From: Pedobacter westerhofensis
Lineage (GTDB): Bacteria; Bacteroidota; Bacteroidia; Sphingobacteriales; Sphingobacteriaceae
Assembly: GCF_900182595.1 (NCBI RefSeq)
Contig: NZ_FXTN01000002.1
Span: 124,001-188,000 of the forward strand
Direction: 5' to 3'
Length of the DNA stretch: 64,000 bases
Below are positions 26,025 to 34,427 of the stretch, piece by piece (within the stretch, counting starts at the first letter, position 1; every line of letters starts with the position of its first letter). The position numbers and the translations under genes are program-made. The notes beneath the pieces were generated by a model, which saw only the letters and a program-made list of their open reading frames with translations, was not told where the DNA came from and ran no database searches.

Positions 26025-26190
26025 GCCTGCATCATTCGGATCGAGACAATTCTTCCTATTGAGGTGATCTAAAAATATAATCTTTCTCAGAAATTCCGCA
26101 TGATTAAAAAACATGCTCCACAAGTTTATGACTTGATCCGAGCTGCCCTTAATACGGTAGGGCACCGGATGGGGCACTCAAAATAAATAA

Positions 26191-26226
26191 AAAACCCCTC
26201 AAAATTCGAAATTTAGAGGGGTTTTT
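26191..26226 (-). terminator. Intrinsic terminator downstream of tRNA-Pro
   Basis: AAAACCCCTC (26191-26200) and GAGGGGTTTTT (about 26216-26226) form a stem with A- and T-runs on the two sides. It can act in both directions: for the tRNA on the minus strand and for anything read from the AraC side. Confidence 0.8.
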
Positions 26227-26236
26227 ATGATTTAAG

Positions 26237-26310
26237 TCGGGGTGGCAGGATTCGAACCTACGACCTCCTGCTCCCAAAGCAGGCGCGATACCGGGCTACG
26301 CTACACCCCG
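26237..26310 (-). tRNA. tRNA-Pro (anticodon TGG)
   Basis: On the minus strand CGGGGTG and CACCCCG form a 7-bp acceptor stem with discriminator A. Anticodon stem CCTGC/GCAGG closes the loop TTTGGGA, anticodon TGG. The T arm contains GGTTCGAATCC. Length is 74 nt and CCA is not encoded. The flanks show no attachment-site duplication that I can see. Confidence 0.96.
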
Positions 26311-26548
26311 AAAAAATGGTATCACCTTTAACCTCTTCTTTATGACCGAAACGATCTTTCTGATTTGGTGTGGCACAAAGGTAAATAAATTGATGACAAT
26401 TTTACGGTCGGCAAGTATTAAAAAGGCAGAAAAATGTTAAGGCCTTGCTTTTCAAGGAGAAAAATTTTTATACACACCAATTATTCGTAATAGAAAGATA
26501 TTTCAACCGTTTATTAATTACTTTTATCGGGATAAATCAGCCTTAATT

Positions 26549-27376
26549 ATGATAAAACATATCGTATTCTCAGTATTTATATCAGTACTGCTATCTTTCA
26601 ATCAAGCCCATGCTGCTAGAGTAGATACCGTAACTACCTACAGCGCCGCGATGAAAAAAAATATCAAAGCCGTAGTCGTTGTTCCTGACAATTATTCAAA
26701 AGACAAAATATACCCAGTAGTCTATCTTTTACACGGGGCTGGCGACTATTACTCCGGTTGGATAAAAAAAGCCCCGACTGTAGCCATCACCGCAGATTTG
26801 TATCAGCAGATTATTGTTTGTCCCGATGGAAATTCAACCAGCTGGTATTTCGACAGCCCGGTTAACAAAGACTGGAAATACGAGACCTATGTGACGAAAG
26901 AATTAATCCCTTTTATTGACGGACATTACCAAACAATCAGAGACCGTAAAGGCAGGGCAATTACCGGACTAAGCATGGGCGGCCATGGCGCACTTTACCT
27001 TGCTTTTAAGCATCAGGATCTGTTCGGTGCTGCCGGAAGTATGAGCGGGGGCGTAGATATCCGTCCTTTTCCGAAAAGCTGGAAAATCGAGCAAAAGCTG
27101 GGCAGCTATGCTGAATATCCGGAAAACTGGGAAAAAAACACAGTAATCAACATGCTCCACCTGCTTACACCAAACGCTCTGTCACTGATCATCGACTGCG
27201 GAACGGAAGATTTTTTTTATAAAGTAAATGTAAACCTTCATGATAAATTAGTGGAACGGAATATTCCACATGATTTTATCATTCGTCCGGGTGGACACAC
27301 ATGGCCTTACTGGGAGAATGCGGTTAAGTATCAGATGATGTATATGAGTTTATATTTCAATAAAAAGGAGAATTAA
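26549..27376 (+). CDS. Secreted esterase (PF00756-like alpha/beta hydrolase)
   Basis: A 275-aa protein with a signal peptide (VFISVLLSFNQAHA). Alpha/beta-hydrolase features: oxyanion region VYLLHGAGDYYSGW, nucleophile serine in GLSMGGHGALYLAF, aspartate in DCGTEDFF and histidine in RPGGHTWPYW. The family includes feruloyl and acyl esterases and S-formylglutathione hydrolases; export favours a carbohydrate-esterase role. The coding sequence ends inside the first unit of a 44-bp repeat array, so its 3' end has been duplicated. Confidence 0.85.
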   Translation: MIKHIVFSVFISVLLSFNQAHAARVDTVTTYSAAMKKNIKAVVVVPDNYSKDKIYPVVYLLHGAGDYYSGWIKKAPTVAITADLYQQIIVCPDGNSTSWYFDSPVNKDWKYETYVTKELIPFIDGHYQTIRDRKGRAITGLSMGGHGALYLAFKHQDLFGAAGSMSGGVDIRPFPKSWKIEQKLGSYAEYPENWEKNTVINMLHLLTPNALSLIIDCGTEDFFYKVNVNLHDKLVERNIPHDFIIRPGGHTWPYWENAVKYQMMYMSLYFNKKEN

Positions 27377-27490
27377 CCTGCTATTCCAGATGAAGCAAGT
27401 TCAATATTCAGAGGAATTAACCTGTCTTATCAAATGAAGCAAGTTTAACAGTCAGAGGAATTAACCTGCAGTTTTAAATGAAGCAAGTTT
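27367..27490. repeat. Three tandem 44-bp repeats at the 3' end of the esterase gene
   Basis: AATTAACCTG recurs at 27371, 27415 and 27459 and ATGAAGCAAGTT follows in every unit, giving an exact 44-bp period. Copy 1 carries the esterase stop codon; copy 3 encodes, on the opposite strand, the C-terminus of the small gene at 27445. Confidence 0.9.
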
Positions 27491-27714
27491 CGCAGATTGC
27501 CCAGCTCCTGGGCAATCTGGCTCAACATCATGGTACTGCCACCTTCCTTACCTCGTTTTTCTATGCAGTGATTTAAAAACAGAAGGTCTTCTTCAATTTC
27601 CTTTAAATGCTTATCCAAATTTTTGTTGAGGATCATGTCTGCAGTGATATCGGCATATGCGCCAATAATCTGATCTAGCTTAGAGAACTGATGTGAGCTT
27701 TCCTGAGTGTCCAT
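27445..27714 (-). CDS. Small hypothetical protein beside kup
   Basis: An 89-aa acidic, mostly helical protein with no signal peptide or membrane helix. Helices ITADMILNKNLDKHLKEIEE and SQIAQELGNLRNLLHL suggest a coiled-coil or four-helix fold. I do not recognise the family. Its last residues (HLKLQVNSSDC) are encoded by the third 44-bp repeat. A TGGCA element about 44 bases before the ATG and UAS-like sequence at 27835 hint at co-control with kup. The ORF may be real but is unproven. Confidence 0.5.
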   Translation of the reverse strand: MDTQESSHQFSKLDQIIGAYADITADMILNKNLDKHLKEIEEDLLFLNHCIEKRGKEGGSTMMLSQIAQELGNLRNLLHLKLQVNSSDC

Positions 27715-27744
27715 TGTTCTGTTTTCAATAGCATGAACAAACCG

Positions 27745-27760
27745 GATGCCTCACATGCCA
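27745..27760 (-). promoter_or_regulatory. Weak sigma-54 -24 candidate upstream of the small gene
   Basis: Minus-strand TGGCATGTGAGGCATC has TGGCA at the position of -24, about 95 bp from the centre of UAS F, and would leave a leader of about 20 bases. A TTGG or TTGC -12 element is lacking. Confidence 0.25.
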
Positions 27761-27834
27761 CAATTTACAAAATCAGCTTTTAAATAATGATAAAGCAGTT
27801 TTTAATTTATTATCAGGCAAACCCTCATCCATCA

Positions 27835-27875
27835 CTACTTCCAAAATGATAAGCTGATTTCAATAATGGGTCGTT
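27835..27875. promoter_or_regulatory. Weak UAS-like pair (UAS F)
   Basis: ACTTCCAAAATGATAAG and, about 20 bp on, GATTTCAATAATGGGTCG resemble the UAS motif at 11-12 of 21 positions. The first shares CTTCCAAAATGA with UAS E at 17905. It sits between the kup stop and the small gene. Confidence 0.3.
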
Positions 27876-27876
27876 A

Positions 27877-29850
27877 TTAAAGAACGGGTTTAGGGATTCT
27901 TTTTAACTGGATATTTGCTACAGGATACACAACCAGTGGTATCTTCTCAATTACGGTTTCACTGGTATCCAGACCAAAAGCCTTGGTATCCGACTGTGCC
28001 AGTTTCTTGATTGCAAAATAGCTTCTCAGGATAAAGCCGTCCCTGAGACTAAACTCATTTTCGTACGAAAGAAATTTCTCCATGATCACAAAGCGGAAGT
28101 CGGCAGCCAGATTGTACTTGTTCAGTGAATCATATTTACTGGTGATATCAATTTCTTTGTTGGCTACCATTTCCTGCACCACCTTTCTGAACAGGACGTT
28201 GATCCTCGGATTGATGCGGAAGCCTAGCCTGAATTCCACACGGATGATCTTATCATTTTCCAGCTCCTCTACCATATATTCCATGGTGTATGGCTCATCA
28301 GTACGTTCAATGTGTATAAACCAGTATACATCCGCCCGCTTAGGATTTCTGCTGAAGATTGAATAAAGGACCTTCTGCTCAATCTGCTTACTGTTATTGG
28401 CTTTTGTAAGATAGATTAAATGCGTACAGTATTTAGCGATAGACTGATCTTTGCTCAGCGCGTTGAGCATCGGGATCTGCTCCTTCAGGTCGATAAAAGT
28501 TAAAAACCTGTTTGTGATCTTTCTGGCTTTAAACCACACAAACATGGTGAAGATCAGTCCCACTTCAAATACAAGGAAAAACAGCCGCTTCACAATTTTA
28601 ACGGAATTGGCCGTGAAAAATGAAAGTTCCACGATACCAAAAACAGCCACAATGATCACCACAAGCCACAGCGGCCAGTGTTTCACATAGCGCATAAAAT
28701 AGTACATCAGAATGGTGGTCATCAGCATGGCAATTGTAATGGAAAATCCATAGGCTGCAGTCATGCTTTCAGATGTTTTGAAATACACCGAAACCAGTAT
28801 ACAGCCGATACAAAGCAGCCAGTTGATACTTGGAATATAGATTTGCCCGCGGACATTTGTAGGATACTTGATCGTGATTTTTGGCCAGAAATTCATGCTC
28901 ACCGCTTCACTGATTAAGGTGAAGGAACCGGAAATTAATGCCTGACTTGCAATGATGGTTGCCATAGTGGCAATGATCACCACGGGAATCAGCAGTGTAT
29001 GTGGTACAATCTCAAAGAAAGGATTGATACCGCTAAAACTCTTACCCGGACTTTGCATCAGCACCCGGGCACCCTGGCCCAGATAATTCAAGACCAAAGC
29101 AGTTTTTACAAATATCCAGCTGACCTGGATGTTTTTTCGTCCGCAGTGGCCAAGATCGGAATAAAGTGCTTCGGCTCCTGTTGTACACAAAAATACGGCG
29201 CCCAGCAACCAGAACCCATTGGGATGGTCAATAAGCAGCCTTGCACCATAATAAGGGTTTAGCGCCCGGAAGATTTCAGGATACTGGCTCACCTGGAACA
29301 GTCCCAGCGCAGCGATCATCACAAACCAGCACAGCATAATCGGACCAAAAGAAGCCCCGATGACTTTAGTTCCGAACTGCTGGAAAAAGAATAACAGTAA
29401 GAGGATCGATATGACAATTCCCAGAATGAGGTGATTACCAGGTACAATTATATGCGAAAGCGCGGGAACCAAACTTAAACCTTCAATTGCGGATGTTACC
29501 GAAATAGGAGGCGTAATGATCCCATCTGCCAGCAGGGTTCCCGCGCCGATGATAGCGGGAATAGCGAGCCACTTCCCATAACGCCTCACCAAAGCGTAGA
29601 GCGAAAATATACCTCCCTCACCATTGTTATCGGCTTGGAGTGTGATAAATATATACTTAAAGGTAGTTTGCAATGTTAATGTCCAGAATACACATGATAT
29701 TGCGCCAAGGACCAGCGCCTGGTTCACCTGGCCGCCCTCTTTTAATAAGACCTGAAATGTGTAGAGCGGCGAAGTTCCTATGTCGCCGAAGATGATGCCA
29801 AGCGTGACCAGCATCCCGGCAGCGGATAACTTTTTTAGATTTGTATGCAT
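27877..29850 (-). CDS. kup: Kup-type low-affinity potassium transporter
   Basis: A 657-aa protein from ATG 29850 (MHTNLKKLSAAG); a GTG at 29880 would add ten residues, but the predicted sigma-54 start site lies between the two. About 12 membrane helices fill residues 1-450, with GIIFGDIGTSPLYTF and DNNGEGGIFSLYALVRRYG, both hallmarks of Kup/HAK transporters. A cytoplasmic C-terminal domain of about 200 residues follows. It takes up K+ with protons. Divergent from the second histidine kinase at 30134, with UAS C between them. Confidence 0.95.
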   Translation of the reverse strand: MHTNLKKLSAAGMLVTLGIIFGDIGTSPLYTFQVLLKEGGQVNQALVLGAISCVFWTLTLQTTFKYIFITLQADNNGEGGIFSLYALVRRYGKWLAIPAIIGAGTLLADGIITPPISVTSAIEGLSLVPALSHIIVPGNHLILGIVISILLLLFFFQQFGTKVIGASFGPIMLCWFVMIAALGLFQVSQYPEIFRALNPYYGARLLIDHPNGFWLLGAVFLCTTGAEALYSDLGHCGRKNIQVSWIFVKTALVLNYLGQGARVLMQSPGKSFSGINPFFEIVPHTLLIPVVIIATMATIIASQALISGSFTLISEAVSMNFWPKITIKYPTNVRGQIYIPSINWLLCIGCILVSVYFKTSESMTAAYGFSITIAMLMTTILMYYFMRYVKHWPLWLVVIIVAVFGIVELSFFTANSVKIVKRLFFLVFEVGLIFTMFVWFKARKITNRFLTFIDLKEQIPMLNALSKDQSIAKYCTHLIYLTKANNSKQIEQKVLYSIFSRNPKRADVYWFIHIERTDEPYTMEYMVEELENDKIIRVEFRLGFRINPRINVLFRKVVQEMVANKEIDITSKYDSLNKYNLAADFRFVIMEKFLSYENEFSLRDGFILRSYFAIKKLAQSDTKAFGLDTSETVIEKIPLVVYPVANIQLKRIPKPVL

Positions 29851-29880
29851 GTTGTGAGGATGGTAGTGTTTTCTGCACAC

Positions 29881-29896
29881 ATCTATTGTGGTGCCA
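29881..29896 (-). promoter_or_regulatory. Candidate sigma-54 promoter of kup
   Basis: Minus-strand TGGCACCACAATAGAT: its first 12 bases are identical to the element at 6693. The -12 part (TAGAT) deviates from TTGGA. The expected start site near 29870 leaves about 20 bases to the ATG at 29850. Confidence 0.45.
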
Positions 29897-29967
29897 TAAA
29901 AAATAATACTTTCTAATAATCTTTGTGTCAGTTATTTATGGTTCTTGTGTTTCTGATTGCAAATTTA

Positions 29968-30009
29968 ACCCTTCCATTTTGGGGTGGTTTGTTACCATTA
30001 TGAAAGGGT
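29968..30009. promoter_or_regulatory. Candidate sigma-54 activator sites (UAS C), tandem pair
   Basis: Two 21-bp elements start at 29968 (ACCCTTCCATTTTGGGG) and 29989 (ending CATTATGAAAGGGT), exactly 21 bp apart. The outer arms AACCCTT and AAGGGTT are inverted. The centre is about 94 bp upstream of the kup -24 element. It could also serve the divergent kinase gene. Confidence 0.55.
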
Positions 30010-30133
30010 TCATTGCTGTATAGGAGCTCTGGCAGAAGTCGTATCTTAGCGGAGATGGACATCTTCTGATAGCTCAGTAACGACAATACAGATATGATGT
30101 TAGTCAGCCATTGAAAAGAACGAATACAATCAA

Positions 30134-31891
30134 ATGAAAATAAAAACTAAAATCCGTATCGGGTTTGGATTCCTGTTTGTGGTGGTAATGCTGTTTGGAT
30201 CGATCTCGTTATATTATATGAACCAGATTTCCGACAGTGCCAAAGTGATCCTCAAAGACAACTATGAAACTTTAAGTTATACCAGAAATATGCGTTCAAT
30301 TCTGGATCAGAACGATTTGCCTTTGAGTCTGGCAGTGGTTGCCCAATTCAGAAAAAACCTTCACTTTGAACAGAAGAATGTAACGGAGCAGGGAGAAGAA
30401 CAGGCTGTAAATGCGTTGAAAACAGCATTTGGGGTGATGAATGATCCGATGGTCGATGAGGATCAGCATAAGCTTGCGCTGAGCAGTCTGAGGAACCAGT
30501 TGATGCAGATCGACCGTTTAAATATGGCTGCGATCGTTAGAAAAAATGCTGCGGCCCAGAGCGCTGTTGATAAAGCCAGTTTGTATCTGGTTACTGCTGC
30601 TTCCTTTTGTTTCCTGGTATTGTTCACATTTATTGTAAACTTCCCGGGTTTTGTAGCCAATCCGCTAAAGGAGTTTTCGGATGCCATCAAAGAAATCGGG
30701 CGGAAGAACTACAAACAACGCCTTCATTTTGACGGATCTGACGAGTTTGCTGATTTGGCAAAGTCTTTCAATGAAATGGTAGCAGAACTCAATAAATGGG
30801 AAAACAGCAACCTGGCAAAAATACAGTCAGAGAAGTTGCGCATTGAAGCGATTATTGAACAGATGCAGGATGCAATTATTGGATTGAACGAAAAACAGGA
30901 AATCCTCTTTATGAACAGGGTGGCTGCACAAATCCTGAACCTGAACGAAGGTCAGGTGCTTGGGTTGAATGTACAGGACCTGATGCAGAAAAACGATCTG
31001 TTGACACGTATAATTGAAAGTGAAGGCAATCTCCAGCCGATAAAAATCTATGCAGATAACAGGGAATCTTACTTCCAATTGCAAAAAAGGGAGATTGTTG
31101 TAGACGTAGAGGACGAGCAGGATGAATCAGTACTGAGAAAGACGCGAAGGACTGCAGGAACAGTTTTTATATTAAACAACATCACCGAGTTCAAGGAGCG
31201 GGACGAAGCCAAAACCAACTTTATAGCCACGGTATCACATGAACTTAAAACTCCCATATCATCGATCAAAATGAGCCTGAAGTTAATGGACGATGAGCGG
31301 ATCGGCTCGATGAACCCGGAGCAAAAGCAGCTGGTGGCACATATCAAGGACGATTGCAGTCGCCTGTTAAAGATCACCAGCGAATTGCTGGACCTTGCGC
31401 AGGTGGAAACAGGCAACATACAGCTGAATTTTGTAAATGCCCAGCCTCATGAGATCGTAAATTACGCGCTCAATGCAGTGCGTTTTCAGGCAGAACAACG
31501 TGATATTGAGTTGGAGCTGATCAGCACGGGTATACTTTCGCCGGTAAATGCAGATGTGGAGAAAACCGCATGGGTACTGATCAATTTTCTATCCAATGCA
31601 CTGAGATACAGTTCGGAAAAGTCCAAAGTGCAGATCAGTATTATCGAAAAAGATAACGGGATCGAATTTTCGGTGCGCGATTTTGGAAAAGGAATTGATG
31701 AGCAGTATCAGAAGCGATTGTTCGACCGCTATTTTCAGGTGCCAGCAGATGGTAACAATAAATCCGGCTCAGGCCTTGGACTGGCGATTTCCAAAGATTT
31801 TATAGAAGCTGAAAATGGAAAGATCTGGGTAGAAAGTGAAACAGGCGAAGGAAGCCGTTTCTGTTTTCTGCTGCCGGTTGCTGAACATTAA
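30134..31891 (+). CDS. Membrane histidine kinase, paralogue of the kdp-linked kinase
   Basis: A 585-aa sensor kinase colinear with the one at 14611: membrane helices about 9-29 and 149-171, HAMP, PAS, HisKA with H369 in ATVSHELKTPISS, ATPase motifs NFLSNALRYS, DFGKGI and SGSGLGLAISKD. Kinase cores are nearly identical between the two, while the periplasmic region (about 30-148) is more diverged, so they may share a response regulator but sense different cues. Divergent from kup, with a UAS pair between. No response regulator is adjacent. Confidence 0.9.
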   Translation: MKIKTKIRIGFGFLFVVVMLFGSISLYYMNQISDSAKVILKDNYETLSYTRNMRSILDQNDLPLSLAVVAQFRKNLHFEQKNVTEQGEEQAVNALKTAFGVMNDPMVDEDQHKLALSSLRNQLMQIDRLNMAAIVRKNAAAQSAVDKASLYLVTAASFCFLVLFTFIVNFPGFVANPLKEFSDAIKEIGRKNYKQRLHFDGSDEFADLAKSFNEMVAELNKWENSNLAKIQSEKLRIEAIIEQMQDAIIGLNEKQEILFMNRVAAQILNLNEGQVLGLNVQDLMQKNDLLTRIIESEGNLQPIKIYADNRESYFQLQKREIVVDVEDEQDESVLRKTRRTAGTVFILNNITEFKERDEAKTNFIATVSHELKTPISSIKMSLKLMDDERIGSMNPEQKQLVAHIKDDCSRLLKITSELLDLAQVETGNIQLNFVNAQPHEIVNYALNAVRFQAEQRDIELELISTGILSPVNADVEKTAWVLINFLSNALRYSSEKSKVQISIIEKDNGIEFSVRDFGKGIDEQYQKRLFDRYFQVPADGNNKSGSGLGLAISKDFIEAENGKIWVESETGEGSRFCFLLPVAEH

Positions 31892-32014
31892 TGTTAACAA
31901 CCTGATATCAATCCTGCATTGATCCAGGCCTGTATCTGATCTCCCTCGCCAACTGTTGCCAAACCCGAACAGGTCAGAGGATGCATCAAATCAAAAATTA
32001 CAGCTGATCTCAAA

Positions 32015-33013
32015 TTAGATCTGATCGCTGATCATGTGAAATGCCAGGGCTGCCGCGAGTTTGGCTGTAACATGTTCAGGATCATATAACGGATTATACT
32101 CTGCGATATCCATACTGATGACCTTCTTACTGGAGGTAATCAACTGCAGGCATTTGAAAAAGAAAGGATCGGGAAAAAGCCCGGAGTATGCAGGAGCACT
32201 CACACCTGGCGCTGCCGAAGATGCAAATACATCGAGGTCAATCGTGAGATAAACGTATGTACTTTCCCGGATAAAGTTCTCAATTATTGAAAGTACTTCC
32301 GGGGCATGTGTTACGGAAAAATGACCGGCCGGAATGTATACCGCGCCCAGTTCTTCAGCAGTTTTGTAAAGCAGCCTTGTATTGCTGTTCTGTTGTATGC
32401 CAATGGCGAGATATTTAAATACTTTGTGATCTGCGCGACAGTCTTTAGCAATTTCGAAGAAGCCGGTACCTGAGTTGGCTAAGCCGTCGCCAGGGTTGCG
32501 CAGGTCAAAATGCGCATCAAAATTGATGATGCCTATAGTGTCCTTCTCTTCGACATGTTTGCTGATTCCGGTGTAATGTCCGTAAGTAACCTCGTGGCCT
32601 CCGCCAATCACCAGGGGCTGATAGCCGTAATACAATGCAAGTTCCACCAGGTTGGCCAGCTCGGCCTGCGCTTCTTCCATTGCTTCTGTTTCGCAGATGA
32701 TATCCCCCAGATCTATCAGCAGCATATCATCATCAAAATGGACGGGCAGGTTTCCGCAGGCCTGACGAAAACACAGTGGCCCGTCTTTAGCGCCTATGCG
32801 GCCGCCATTGCGCATTACGCCTTCATCACAGGCAAAGCCTATTAATGCTACACTTTTTCTTCCCGCAGGTGCAACAGGTATCAGTTCTTCCATCAGATTG
32901 ACTGTGCTGATACGCTGGTGCCAGCGTTGTACTGCAGGGTCCCCGCCGTCGTTACGGCCTTTCCAGGTACCATGTAAGGTGTTGCTATAAAAAGCCGGGT
33001 TAACGTCTGTCAT
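32015..33013 (-). CDS. hutG: Formimidoylglutamase-like ureohydrolase
   Basis: A 332-aa arginase-fold enzyme. Manganese-binding motifs GGGHEVTYGH, INFDAHFDLR and TIDLDVFASSAAPG are intact. In this context it hydrolyses N-formimidoyl-glutamate to glutamate and formamide, the last step of histidine degradation. It is the final gene of the minus-strand hut cluster, 92 bases after hutI, and converges with the histidine kinase at 30134. Confidence 0.9.
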   Translation of the reverse strand: MTDVNPAFYSNTLHGTWKGRNDGGDPAVQRWHQRISTVNLMEELIPVAPAGRKSVALIGFACDEGVMRNGGRIGAKDGPLCFRQACGNLPVHFDDDMLLIDLGDIICETEAMEEAQAELANLVELALYYGYQPLVIGGGHEVTYGHYTGISKHVEEKDTIGIINFDAHFDLRNPGDGLANSGTGFFEIAKDCRADHKVFKYLAIGIQQNSNTRLLYKTAEELGAVYIPAGHFSVTHAPEVLSIIENFIRESTYVYLTIDLDVFASSAAPGVSAPAYSGLFPDPFFFKCLQLITSSKKVISMDIAEYNPLYDPEHVTAKLAAALAFHMISDQI

Positions 33014-33105
33014 ACATCTGGTGTTAACAAGGGATAAGTTACAAAATTTATCTATTTAGTAAAAGCGTCATGAGTGTAATTTCTTTTTATCATCAAATGC
33101 ACAGT

Positions 33106-34341
33106 TTATACCTCTGCAATCTGAATACCTTTTTTCCAGACATGCACTGGTTTCATCTTTCCCTGATGATACAGGATCTCGCGGTAATCATTACAGGAGT
33201 AAGCCTGTAAATCCGCCAGCATCCCTGACTTGAGTACTCCTCTGTCATTTAATCCGAGCGCCTTTGCAGCCCTGAAAGTCAGTCCGGCAAATACTTCTGC
33301 CGTGCTCAGCTTTTCTGATGCGCTCATCACGGCAGCCTGCATCAGTAAATCGCCCATTGGTGCGGATCCGGGGTTCCAGTCGCTCGCTATTGCTAAACAG
33401 GCACCACTATCCAAAAACCTGCGTGCCGGAGCATAAGACATTCCCAATCCCAGCGATGCGCCAGGTAATACCACGGCAACAGTTGGCGCATTTTTAAGCA
33501 AAGGGATCTCCTTATCTGAAGTAGCTTCCAGATGATCTGCAGAAAGAGCACCTGATGCAAGGGCAACTTCCAGTCCGCCTGTACTGAACTGGTCGGCATG
33601 TACGGTAAGCTCAAAACCCATGACTTTTGCAGCCTGCAGATATTTCCGGGCATCGTTACTGCTGAATGCACCTTCTTCTATAAAGATATCTATACGGTTT
33701 GTGAGGTTCTCTTTTTTGATCAACGGAAGCAGTTCCCTGATAAGATGATCCAGATAGGCCACTGCATGCCCATCGAAATCCTTTGGCGGTAAATGTGCAG
33801 CCAGACAGGTAGGAACCAGGTCGGTCGCAGAGGATGTTGAAACCTTTTTAATAGCCCTGAGCTGTTTCAGTTCATTCGCGATGTCCAGTCCGTAGCCGCT
33901 TTTTACTTCAATCGTGGTAACACCTTCTGATAAATGGCGTTCAACCCTGCCTTGCAGGAGTGCAGTCAGGCATTCTTCATCCGCCAAACGCGTTTGTGTA
34001 ACGGAATCCCAGATGCCTCCGCCACTTTTGGCGATTTCCAGATAGGATTTTCCCTGAATGCGCAGACTATAATCTTTAGCTCTGTGTCCTGCGAAGCAGA
34101 TATGGGTATGGCAATCTATAAACCCGGGAATAAGTACATTTTGAGTAGTGGTTTCTTCTACAGTTATACCCGGATACTTTGCGTAAAGCTCATTGAAAAT
34201 GCCCGTTTCCAGGATTATTCCATTTTCGATGACGATGCCGCCATTTTCAATAATGCGCAGCGCAGAATCTTCAATTGCCCCATGCATGGCTAAACCATCA
34301 TGGGGAAGGATCTGGCTGAAGGGGCCGGTTAATTTTTTCAT
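33106..34341 (-). CDS. hutI: Imidazolonepropionase
   Basis: A 411-aa amidohydrolase. Metal-binding HxH in PGFIDCHTHICFAGHR, plus LRIQGKSYLEIAKSGGGI, a segment typical of HutI, TVHADQFSTGG and IASDWNPGSAPMGDL. It opens the ring of 4-imidazolone-5-propionate to give formimidoylglutamate. It starts 86 bases after hutU and precedes hutG. Confidence 0.95.
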   Translation of the reverse strand: MKKLTGPFSQILPHDGLAMHGAIEDSALRIIENGGIVIENGIILETGIFNELYAKYPGITVEETTTQNVLIPGFIDCHTHICFAGHRAKDYSLRIQGKSYLEIAKSGGGIWDSVTQTRLADEECLTALLQGRVERHLSEGVTTIEVKSGYGLDIANELKQLRAIKKVSTSSATDLVPTCLAAHLPPKDFDGHAVAYLDHLIRELLPLIKKENLTNRIDIFIEEGAFSSNDARKYLQAAKVMGFELTVHADQFSTGGLEVALASGALSADHLEATSDKEIPLLKNAPTVAVVLPGASLGLGMSYAPARRFLDSGACLAIASDWNPGSAPMGDLLMQAAVMSASEKLSTAEVFAGLTFRAAKALGLNDRGVLKSGMLADLQAYSCNDYREILYHQGKMKPVHVWKKGIQIAEV

Positions 34342-34427
34342 AGCATTGGTTTATTCAGGTCAGCCAATTTGCTGCATTCACATTGATCAGGCGATTTCAT
34401 ATACAATAGCTCATGTTTTCATAAATG

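Noticed and set aside
26100..26186. 28-codon ORF (MIKKHAPQVYDLIRAAL start) beside tRNA-Pro, possibly an integrase tail
   Set aside because: Too short, no family recognised, and no direct repeat of the tRNA 3' end was found that would mark an attachment site.
30024..30060. TGGCAG at 30030 as a sigma-54 promoter for the second histidine kinase
   Set aside because: No TTGG or TTGC at the required spacing, and it lies only about 45 bp from the UAS pair.
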